DNA of 64,000 bases from Chloropicon primus (lineage: Eukaryota; Chlorophyta; Chloropicophyceae; Chloropicales; Chloropicaceae). The stretch spans positions 124,001 to 188,000 of the forward strand of contig CP060766.1 in the NCBI GenBank assembly GCA_023205875.1, written 5' to 3'. The translations under genes were made by a program, and so were the position numbers. The notes under the pieces are model-generated. The model was given only the letters and a program-made list of their open reading frames with translations. It made no database searches and had not been told where the DNA came from. This document shows positions 20,644-28,071 of the stretch, piece after piece (position 1 is the first letter of the stretch; each line of letters starts with the position of its first letter).

Positions 20644-22287
20644 TCAATCCCTCGAGACGTCGTCCAAAACGTAAAGCTTGCCGTTGCACGCCTCCGCGTG
20701 GCCCGTTATCTTCAGGGATCCGTTCACGATGAGATCAAAGGGAGGGGCTTTCCCCCCCATCTTGGGGTCGGCGCTCGGGTAGACCTTCATCCTGTCCCCG
20801 TTCAAGCTCTGGATGGTGAATCCAACATCGAGCTCGCTCTTGGGCCTGCACGCGCCGCAGCTTCTCGGGCAGTAACCACTCGAAACCCAAGGATTCTCGC
20901 AGAACCCGAGCCTCTTGGCGGTCGCGCAATTCGTGATGTTCTTCAAGTCGTCCAGCTCCACGTCCTTGAGGGAGACATCGGAGCAGTTCGATCGAAAGTT
21001 GTCGAGGCTCACGTCCCCTAAGAAAACAAAGTCCCGGGGGTCCACTGCCGCCGCGGTGGCATTCGCCCCTCGCGTTTCCTTCTGCATGCCCCTGATAGCC
21101 TTGTTGCTGGGGGCAAACACGGTGACCTTCCCCAGGCTGGAGAGGAGGTCGTGCAGGCCCGCGCCGTTCGCCGCGTCGAGGAAAGTGCTGAGGCCCCGCT
21201 TCTTCGCCAAAGCAAGCAAGCTCTCGGCTCCGTCCTGCTTGCACTGGTACTTGAAGGGCATGACCAGCTTGTTCACGACATCCAGCTCTCCGTTACACGC
21301 CGCGACGTTCTCCTCGAGGATCAAGGTCTCCTGGTCGATCAGAAGCCATTCCGACCCGGAGTTGGAGCCCCCCGCCTCCGTGGACAGGGGGCGCAGAGTC
21401 CTCCCGGCCGTCACGTTCAAGGTCGTCCCGGCAAGCGTCTCGAGTCTCTCCCTCACGTTCGAGGAATTTCGGGCTTCCCCCTCGTCTCCCAGCGTCTCGA
21501 CCAGGTGGTTCGCCATGACTTCCCTCATGAATGGCTTGGAGAGCAGGTTGTCCACCGTGGTGTTGAAAGCGTTTGCGGCCCTGTCAAACGCGTCGTTTGT
21601 GGGGGCGAGGACAGTGTACTTCCTCTTGCGCCCCTCGATGTCGTCCTTCAAGTTGGTGACCTCCAGGGCCTTGGCGAACGTGGTCAGATTCTTCTCCCTC
21701 GCGATCGCCAGGATGTCCTTGGAGTCTGGCTTCTGGCAGAAGGGCTCGTACTCCTGCGGCTGGAGGACCAGCTCACCGCCCTTGCCCATGTTCTCGGGGC
21801 ACTCGACCGGCCTCCACGAGGTCGAGATCACGCCGCCGCCGTGGTTCCCGATCTCCCCGAACCCCCAGAAGCTGAGGTCAAAGTGAGGGGCGTCACCGCA
21901 GCACCAACGATTGCAAGGACACTTGTCGGTGACCATGACGATAAGAGAGGCGTTGAGCCTGTCGCTTCGGCAGTTGTACCTCGGACCCTCGCGGCACTTG
22001 ATCTCGAAGCAGCGGCCGCAATTCGTGTAACGCCAATCGCCGCCAAAGCCCTCCCAGATGGAGAGCGCTGCGATGTACCTCGGAGACGGTATCCCGCCGT
22101 ACATGCAGTGGCCCTGGTCAATCGAGTAAGGATCCCCGTTGTACCCCGAGTTGCCGTAAAACGTCGCCCTTCCCTCCTGCCAATCGCCAAGAGCCAGCTG
22201 GTCCAGCCCCGGCTCCGCCACGGGCTTTGCAAGTGCTGGCAGCAAGGCCAAGGCCGCGACCGCCATCAGGGTAAACGCACGACGCAT
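20644..22287 (-). CDS. Secreted expansin-like DPBB protein with FAS1 and ShKT domains
   Basis: Cell-wall/extracellular protein of 547 residues with a signal peptide (RRAFTLMAVAALALLPALA). The expansin-type double-psi beta-barrel spans about residues 37-175: GRATFYGNSGYNGDPY, QGHCMYGG, NCGRCFEIKC, VTDKCPCN, and the HFD motif in PHFDLSFWGFGEIG. Two fasciclin (FAS1) domains follow, with YTVLAPTNDAFDRA and VTVFAPSNKAIRGM. A small Cys-rich segment, NCATAKRLGFC then SGYCPRSCGAC, resembles a ShKT domain and is inserted inside the second FAS1. The CBM63 domain of true plant expansins is missing. Wall loosening plus adhesion is inferred. The Met at 22287 is chosen because the signal peptide begins there. 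Confidence 0.85.
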   Translation of the reverse strand: MRRAFTLMAVAALALLPALAKPVAEPGLDQLALGDWQEGRATFYGNSGYNGDPYSIDQGHCMYGGIPSPRYIAALSIWEGFGGDWRYTNCGRCFEIKCREGPRYNCRSDRLNASLIVMVTDKCPCNRWCCGDAPHFDLSFWGFGEIGNHGGGVISTSWRPVECPENMGKGGELVLQPQEYEPFCQKPDSKDILAIAREKNLTTFAKALEVTNLKDDIEGRKRKYTVLAPTNDAFDRAANAFNTTVDNLLSKPFMREVMANHLVETLGDEGEARNSSNVRERLETLAGTTLNVTAGRTLRPLSTEAGGSNSGSEWLLIDQETLILEENVAACNGELDVVNKLVMPFKYQCKQDGAESLLALAKKRGLSTFLDAANGAGLHDLLSSLGKVTVFAPSNKAIRGMQKETRGANATAAAVDPRDFVFLGDVSLDNFRSNCSDVSLKDVELDDLKNITNCATAKRLGFCENPWVSSGYCPRSCGACRPKSELDVGFTIQSLNGDRMKVYPSADPKMGGKAPPFDLIVNGSLKITGHAEACNGKLYVLDDVSRD

Positions 22288-22720
22288 TGCGTCAAGTGCC
22301 ACACGAATCGAGAGCCCTCGCCCCGCAGTCTCGCTCTGTCCCGCCCCCCAACTCGCTGCTTCTTTCGTTCCCGTCATGAACTTCCACTTCCACTTCCCTC
22401 ACTCGGCCGTTACGTTCTCTTTCTCCCCCCTCACTCCCCCCTGTGAGGTGGAGGGAGCTGGAGCCAAGATCTTTGCGGCGGGCGGGTCATGAAAACGCTG
22501 TGGTTGTTCAGTCCAGTCCGGTTCAGAGAGAGAGAAGGAGGTGGATGGGTGGCGGCTCTTCCGTCCGTCTCCGATGTCGATGACGAGAGGCCATCCGAAG
22601 CCACCAGGAAGGAGCCCGGGCCCAAAAGAGAGACACGCATTGCGCAAAAAAAGACTTAGGTTTTTGTTCAAGAGAGAGGTTCCAAAAGAAAGAAAAGAAA
22701 AAGCGTGCTGCAAGTTGTCC
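22288..22720. other. Spacer between two reverse-strand secreted-protein genes
   Basis: Expansin-like gene promoter side and 3' flank of the next gene; no coding signal seen. Confidence 0.45.
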
Positions 22721-23356
22721 TCACTTGTCTCCCCCTTCCGCGGCGGCAGGAGCGGCGGGTGCCTTGATCCTGGGTTCCTTGCCCGCTTTGGCGTCCGCGT
22801 ACCCCTCGTTGTAGCCCCTCAACAGACCGATGTTCCTCCCGTCGTTGAAGGCCAGCTCCATGTAGTTGGTCGGGATGACGGTGCCGTTGGGCAGCTTGAG
22901 GTCCACGGGAGCCAGCAGGATCTTCTCCTGGTCCGGGGGGAGCTTATTGGCGTCGGACTGCAGGAGCTTCCTCCGTCCTCCGTCTCCCGAGGCTTCCTCC
23001 CCCTCGCTCCCGTCGCTCCCGTCGCTCCCGTCCTCGCCGGGCGGCGGCATGAGGGGAAACTTGGGCTCCGCGTTCGCCTTGCCGTCCGCGTACCCCATGA
23101 CGTACCCCTCCGCGAAGCCCTTGGAGATGCCGTTCTGGAAGGCGAGCTCAACCCTCGACGTCTCCACCTCCTTCCCGTCCGCGAGCTTGACCTTGATCTT
23201 CTGCTCGAGGAGCTTCTTCGTGGCCTCCGGGGGAGGCGGAACGGTGATCCCCTCCTCCATCGTTTCATTCTTCCCCATGCCCGCCTCCTCTTGCGCCACC
23301 GCGCCCGCAACGAGCACGGCCGCGCACAGGGCGGCACAGACCCACGCTCTCGACAT
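22721..23356 (-). CDS. Secreted protein with a duplicated GYxxGYADxKA domain
   Basis: Family not recognised. 211 residues: a signal peptide (RAWVCAALCAAVLVAGAVAQ), then two copies of a roughly 45-residue unit. Copy 1 reads VELAFQNGISKGFAEGYVMG; copy 2 reads MELAFNDGRNIGLLRGYNEG; both end with YADGKANAEP or YADAKAGKEP. A Gly/Ser/Asp/Glu linker between them contains GRRKLLQSD, the same motif that follows DDG in the three modular proteins to the right (23881, 26070 and 29994). That shared motif ties this gene to the secreted cluster. The Met at 23356 begins the signal peptide; the open frame upstream has no such feature. Confidence 0.7.
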   Translation of the reverse strand: MSRAWVCAALCAAVLVAGAVAQEEAGMGKNETMEEGITVPPPPEATKKLLEQKIKVKLADGKEVETSRVELAFQNGISKGFAEGYVMGYADGKANAEPKFPLMPPPGEDGSDGSDGSEGEEASGDGGRRKLLQSDANKLPPDQEKILLAPVDLKLPNGTVIPTNYMELAFNDGRNIGLLRGYNEGYADAKAGKEPRIKAPAAPAAAEGGDK

Positions 23357-23880
23357 CTTCACGCCCGACGTACGACCACCGACCACTCTCCTTAGCCGCT
23401 CCAAAACCCTACACTGCAAGAGCAAGAAGAGCAAGCGGAACAAGACGAAGCGCCAATCGACTATGAGCGTGTCGTTGAAACCCTCCGACCTCTCGTGGCT
23501 CGATCCCTTTGGCTTGGTGTTGCACACCCCTTGGTCTCCCCTCCTCCTCGCCCGGTCGTTCGTAACGCGCGGTCGTCCGTTACTCCTTCGAGGTTCTCGT
23601 ACAATAGGAGCTCCGGCGCTGCAAGGTTTGGTTGCTCGAGACGAAAAAGATATTAGCGGCGAGGCGCCTTTTGCTTGACGAAGACCGAAGGGAGAGAAGG
23701 TTGCGTTGGTTGTGGAACGGACCAAGGAAGGCGACGGGGAACGGAAGCATCTTCACTTTCACTTTCACTTGCGCTATCGAATTGGCGAGGTCCGACGACG
23801 ACGACGACGGCGACGACGCAAGAGAAAGAGAGAGAGAGAGAGAGGTACGCACAAAGGGAGGGAGGGATTGAGGTGACGAT
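23357..23880. other. Divergent spacer of two secreted-protein genes
   Basis: Holds a CGATCCCTTTGG promoter-like motif (about 23508), a TTTCACT repeat (about 23756-23769) and a GA run (about 23823-23842). No gene is seen. Confidence 0.45.
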
Positions 23881-24879
23881 ATGAGGAAGCACGGGATCCT
23901 TGCGATGTTTTGGGCCTTGGGCATCTTGGCCGTGGCCTTCGCCGGAGTGGCTGCTGGGGATGAAGCGGAGTCTGCGCCCCCGGCGATGGTGGTGGATGAC
24001 GGCAACGCGACCGATGTCATGAACGCCACCATGAACGCCACCATGAACGCCACGACGGAGATGGCGAACGACACCATCGCCGCCACCGAGGAGGAGGAGG
24101 AGCCCGCCAGCAGCGACGACGGGCGCAGGCTGCTGAGGAAGCTCCTCCAGTCGGACGACGACGGCCAGCCGGATCTCACCGATCTCGCGGAGGGCCTCCT
24201 CCCCCAGCTGGAGAAGATCCCGCCCAACGTGGACCTCACGGACCTCGCGGAGCTGGAGGCGGACGCCCCCGCGTTCGAGAACGCCCCCTTTCCCGCGTCC
24301 GGCGTGGACTTTGAGGCGGGCCCCGAGGGGGACCTGGTGGAGTCTGCGCCCCCGGCGATGGTGGTGGATGACGGCAACGCGACCGATGCGATGAACGCCA
24401 CCATGAACGCCACGACGGAGATGGCGAACGACACCATCGCCGCCACCGAGGAGGAGGAGGAGGAGCCCGCCAGCAGCGACGACGGCCGCAGACTGCTGAG
24501 GAAGCTCCTCCAGTCGGACGACGACGGCCAGCCGGATCTCACCGATCTCGCGGAGGGCCTCCTCCCCCAGCTGGAGAAGATCCAGCCCAACGTGGACCTC
24601 ACAGACCTCGCGGAGCTGGAGGCGGACGCCCCCGCGTTCGAGAACGCCCCCTTTCCCGCGTCCGGCGTGGACTTTGAGGCGGGCCCCGAGGGGGACCTGG
24701 TGGAGTCTGCGCCCCCGGCGATGGTGGTGGATGACGGCAACGCGACCGATGCGATGAACGCCACCATGAACGCCACGACGGAGATGGCGAACGACACCAT
24801 CGCCGCCACCGAGGAGGAGGAGGAGGAGCCCGCCAGCAGCGACGACGGGCGCCGCAAGCTCTTGATCTTGGTCCCTTGA
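23881..24879 (+). CDS. Modular secreted acidic DDGRR-repeat protein A
   Basis: Unknown family. 332 residues: signal peptide (GILAMFWALGILAVAFAGVA), then nearly identical cassettes of about 121-124 residues (two full, one partial; starts at 23968, 24340 and 24703). Each cassette has a Met-Asn-Ala-Thr tract with N-glycosylation sequons, a Glu run and SSDDGRRLLRKLLQSDDD. A Leu/Asp-rich part follows (PDLTDLAEGLLPQLEKI). The last copy stops at DDGRRKLLILVP. The same cassette is in protein C (28072-29994) on the other strand. Near-identity of copies in the DNA points to recent amplification or gene conversion. An extracellular, glycosylated role is inferred. TGTAA at 24900-24904. Confidence 0.75.
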   Translation: MRKHGILAMFWALGILAVAFAGVAAGDEAESAPPAMVVDDGNATDVMNATMNATMNATTEMANDTIAATEEEEEPASSDDGRRLLRKLLQSDDDGQPDLTDLAEGLLPQLEKIPPNVDLTDLAELEADAPAFENAPFPASGVDFEAGPEGDLVESAPPAMVVDDGNATDAMNATMNATTEMANDTIAATEEEEEEPASSDDGRRLLRKLLQSDDDGQPDLTDLAEGLLPQLEKIQPNVDLTDLAELEADAPAFENAPFPASGVDFEAGPEGDLVESAPPAMVVDDGNATDAMNATMNATTEMANDTIAATEEEEEEPASSDDGRRKLLILVP

Positions 24880-25095
24880 AGATGGGGAGAGGGTCCTCCT
24901 GTAAAACCAAGCTAATTTTCATTGTTCTTTCAATTTTCGGACGTCTTGTTATTCTCAGACTGGGGCCAGAATCCCTATCGACCAAGAGAGGGGAACGAAA
25001 CCAACTTGCTGGATAATGCTGTGGTAAAAGAAAGAATTTGTCTTGGTACTACAGTTTGCTCTGGTTCTTGAGAGTTAACCTGCGGCCGCACTTGC

Positions 25096-26070
25096 TTACA
25101 ATCTCAACTTCCTGCGTCCGTCGTCGCTCACAGGCTCCTCCTCGGGGGCGGCGATGGTGTCGTTCGCCATGTCGGTGTCGTTCATCGTCATGTTCATGTC
25201 GCCGGTCATGTTCATCATCGCATCGGTGGCGTTCATCGCATCAGCAGGCATGTCCATGTCGTCGTCGTCGTCGTCGCTGTGGTCGTGGTCATCTTCCTCG
25301 CCGAGGAGCTTCCTGAGGAGCAGCCTGCGTCCGTCGTCGCTCACAGGCTCCTCCTCGGGGGCGGCGATGGTGTCGTTCGCCATGTCGGTGGAGTTCATCG
25401 TCATGTTCATGTCGCCGGTCATGTTCATCATCGCATCGGTGGCGTTCATCGCATCGGCAGGCATGTCCATGTCGTCGTCGTCGTCGTCGCTGTGGTCGTG
25501 GTCATCTTCCTCGCCGAGGAGCTTCCTGAGGAGCAGCCTGCGTCCGTCGTCGCTCACAGGCTCCTCCTCGGGGGCGGCGATGGTGTCGTTCGCCATGTCG
25601 GTGGAGTTCATCGTCATGTTGCCCTCGGTCCCGTTGGTCATGTTGCCCTGGACACCCGCGATGAAGTCGTTCACCCTCTCGGCGCCCGCCTGGAGGGTGT
25701 CGTTGACCTTGTTGACCACCTCGTTCGTCTTGTCGACGACCTTGCCAGCAACGTCCTTGGCCTTGTCCACCGCACCGGAAGCGGTCTCCTTGGCATTGTC
25801 CACCGCGCCGGAGACGGCGTCCGAGAGCGACTGCTGGAGCCTCCTGCGCCCGTCGTCGCTCACAGGCTCCACGCCCCCGGCCGTCTCGGTGATGGTGTCG
25901 TTCGCCATCTCCGTCGCGTTCATCGTCGCGTTCATCGTCGCGTTCATCGCATCGGTCGTCGCGTTCATCATGGCGTCGACGCCGGGCATCGCGTCCTCGC
26001 ACGACACGCCCGCCAGGGCAATCCCCGACACGAGCAAGCACACCATCGCAGCTCTCCTTCCCATCACCAT
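25096..26070 (-). CDS. Modular secreted acidic DDGRR-repeat protein B
   Basis: Unknown family, related to A and C. 324 residues: signal peptide (AMVCLLVSGIALAGVSC), a Met-Asn-Ala-Thr tract, VSDDGRRRLQQSL, then an amphipathic helical stretch of 11-mer type (SGAVDNAKETASGAVDKAKD, VAGKVVDKTNEVVNKVND). Two near-identical units follow: VSDDGRRLLLRKLLGEEDD, then HDHSDDDDDDMDMP, then MNMTGDMNMTMN. The protein ends at DDGRRKLRL. The His/Asp/Met-rich stretches could bind metal, which is speculation. Its stop codon is part of a TTGTAA signal. Confidence 0.72.
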   Translation of the reverse strand: MVMGRRAAMVCLLVSGIALAGVSCEDAMPGVDAMMNATTDAMNATMNATMNATEMANDTITETAGGVEPVSDDGRRRLQQSLSDAVSGAVDNAKETASGAVDKAKDVAGKVVDKTNEVVNKVNDTLQAGAERVNDFIAGVQGNMTNGTEGNMTMNSTDMANDTIAAPEEEPVSDDGRRLLLRKLLGEEDDHDHSDDDDDDMDMPADAMNATDAMMNMTGDMNMTMNSTDMANDTIAAPEEEPVSDDGRRLLLRKLLGEEDDHDHSDDDDDDMDMPADAMNATDAMMNMTGDMNMTMNDTDMANDTIAAPEEEPVSDDGRRKLRL

Positions 26071-26447
26071 TGTCCTCGTCCTCGTCGTTGTAATCCCCCT
26101 AGCAAGGCAAGGAGCCCACCGAGCAAGCAGCGAGAGGGTCGGGTCAGCCGGCCGGAAAGAAGAAGAAGAAGAAGAAGGCGGAGGAGGAGGGCGATTGAGG
26201 ATTGGCGATTGGCGAGGGCGAGGTACTCACTCGTTGTGTTGGCCTTGTTCGCCGCCGTCGTCTTGTATTGTGAGAGGCTAAGTCAAACCCCAAGGTCAAA
26301 CCCTAATTCGTGATCCTCGTCGTCGAATCAACGGAGGAGGAGAGATCCCGAGATTCTTAGAAGCGATTTCTACACGAAGGAGATTTTCGAGACAAACCAA
26401 AGGAATGGGGTTCCTGATGCGCCGTTACAGAGAGATTCAGATTGTAA

Positions 26448-26940
26448 CGCACAAGAGAGGGGAACGAAAACGAAGCGAAGCGAGGATCACGGCCGTGACC
26501 TTGCCTTGCCTTGATCGAAGGAAAGGCGGCTTTATCGATGCAAGGGGTTGGACTGCTACTACGATGGAAAGACTGCAAACGTTGCTCATGCACACAAAAG
26601 AAAGACGTCCTCTCCCGACCGGGACGATGCACAAGAGAGGGGGACGAAAACGAAGCGAAGCGAGGATCAGGCCGTGACCTTGCCTTGCCTTGATCGAAGG
26701 AAAGGCGGCTTTATCGATGCAAGGGGTTGGACTGCTACTACGATGGAAAGACTGCAAACGTTGCTCATGCACACAAAAGAAAGACGTCCTCTCCCGACCG
26801 GGACGATGCACAAGAGAGGGGGACGAAAACGAAGCGAAGCGAGGATCAGGCCGTGACCTTGCCTTGCCTTGATCGAAGGAAAGGCGGCTTTATCGATGCA
26901 AGGGGTTGGACTGCTACTACGATGGAAAGACTGCATCATC
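26448..26940 (+). repeat. 179-bp tandem repeat, about 2.7 copies
   Basis: Three head-to-tail copies (about 26448-26628, 26629-26807, 26808-26936, the last truncated) beginning CACAAGAGAGGGGAACGAAA. Copy 1 contains the perfect palindrome TCACGGCCGTGA, lost by a 1-2 nt change in the other copies. Reading frames open on both strands simply repeat with the unit; no gene is supported. Confidence 0.9.
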
Positions 26941-26970
26941 CTATTCATCCTATTCATTCATTCATCATTC

Positions 26971-27576
26971 TCATGGTGCGTCCGCGGGGACGGGGATGCA
27001 GGCCCCGCCCCCGCGGCCGTTGTAGACCAGCCTCCCGCTGTCTCGGAAGAGCTTGAAGGTGTCGATGGCCTCGTCCTTCAGAATGTTGTCGAAGAACTCG
27101 ATCCCGCGCTTGGCGAGCTCCTTGGCGTTGTCGATCCGGGGGCCCTCGTCGAAGCCCGTTATCTCCTCGAGGCTCCCGTCTGACCCGGCTATGGCGAGGG
27201 ACGTCACGCCGGACCAAAGGGTGGCCCCAAAACACATGCAGCAAGGCAACCAATTCACGACCAATTGGTGGTCGGGAAGGCCCTCTCCACCCAGATCATG
27301 CACGCCGAGCCTCTTCTGGGCCAGGGCGATCGCCATGACCTCCGCGTGCGCGGTCGAGCAGCGGCCGGGAACCACGCGATTGACGCCGATGGACACCACC
27401 CTTCCCGTCTTGAGCTCGAACACCCCCGCCGCGAAAGGACCTCCCGTGTCGTGCTCCACGTTCAGCCTCGCAAACCTGTGCACGACGCGCATCCTCTCCT
27501 CCAGAGTCTTCAGGTATTCCGGCAGCTTCTTCTGCTCCCCCTCCGCCCAGTCCGGCATCGCGACGCCGAACTCCAT
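26971..27576 (-). CDS. Zinc-dependent nucleoside/guanine deaminase-like protein
   Basis: Cytidine-deaminase-fold hydrolase that removes an amino group from a base or nucleoside. The 201-residue protein has the zinc signature in two parts: HAEVMAIALAQ (His ligand and catalytic Glu) and LPCCMCFGATLWSGV (PCxxC, two Cys ligands). The N-terminal GGPFAAGVF and NRVVPG stretch is typical of the GuaD/nucleoside deaminase branch. Substrate cannot be fixed by eye; guanine or guanosine is the most likely. The ATG at 27576 is clear. A 16-bp palindrome, GCTCTTTCGAAAGAGC, is centred about 55 bp upstream. Confidence 0.82.
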   Translation of the reverse strand: MEFGVAMPDWAEGEQKKLPEYLKTLEERMRVVHRFARLNVEHDTGGPFAAGVFELKTGRVVSIGVNRVVPGRCSTAHAEVMAIALAQKRLGVHDLGGEGLPDHQLVVNWLPCCMCFGATLWSGVTSLAIAGSDGSLEEITGFDEGPRIDNAKELAKRGIEFFDNILKDEAIDTFKLFRDSGRLVYNGRGGGACIPVPADAP

Positions 27577-28071
27577 CTCTCTCTCGTTCGTCCTCGCCAG
27601 GCCGCCGTTTCTTTCGAGCGACGGCTCTTTCGAAAGAGCAAGGGACGAACCTTCCGTCTGTTTGGTCCTCCGTCTCTCTCCCTCTCTCTCTCCCTCTCTC
27701 TCTCCCCGCCGCGCGCTCCCGTCCTCGTTCGCCCTCGCCCTTGTACTCGCCCGTTATGCTCTGCACAAGGGAGAATCCCACCAGACAAGAGAGGGGAAGG
27801 GAACGAGGAGGTGTGTGTTGATGAATCAGGTCGATGACAGACGTTGTCTTGGTTAAGAATTGGCATGGATCCAATCGACGACGTGCTGGTGCTTGCTGTA
27901 CCCCCGCCTCTCTTCTGCATTGTCCAAGCAAAAGCAACATCAACTAGTGAAGTGTTATTACGCAAAGGCTTGGAGGAAAGGATCTATCCTATATCAAAAA
28001 ATCATTTATCCATTGTGAAAACAAGAAAGAAGAAAAAGTATCTAAAGTTACTCCACATCATCAATCACCGA
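27577..28071. other. Deaminase promoter and protein C 3' flank
   Basis: Holds the CTTTCGAAAG motif and a pyrimidine repeat CTCTCTCTCC (about 27674-27705) near the deaminase. An AT-richer stretch (about 27960-28050) lies near the end of protein C. No gene is seen. Confidence 0.5.
27627..27636. promoter_or_regulatory. CTTTCGAAAG palindrome, deaminase promoter
   Basis: Exact motif 51 bp upstream of the deaminase ATG, extended to 16 bp of perfect symmetry. The context GCGACGGCTCTTTCGAAAGA is shared with the site at 36095. Confidence 0.5.

Noticed and set aside
21151-22446. 431-codon open frame on the + strand opposite the expansin-like gene
   Set aside because: The reverse strand has expansin and FAS1 motifs; the forward translation has none.
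26448-26940. CRISPR-like array
   Set aside because: Units are 179 bp and contiguous without spacers, and the DNA is eukaryotic.
26357-26957. Repeated small frames in the 179-bp array as genes
   Set aside because: Frames on both strands recur only because the DNA unit repeats; no start context or domain.
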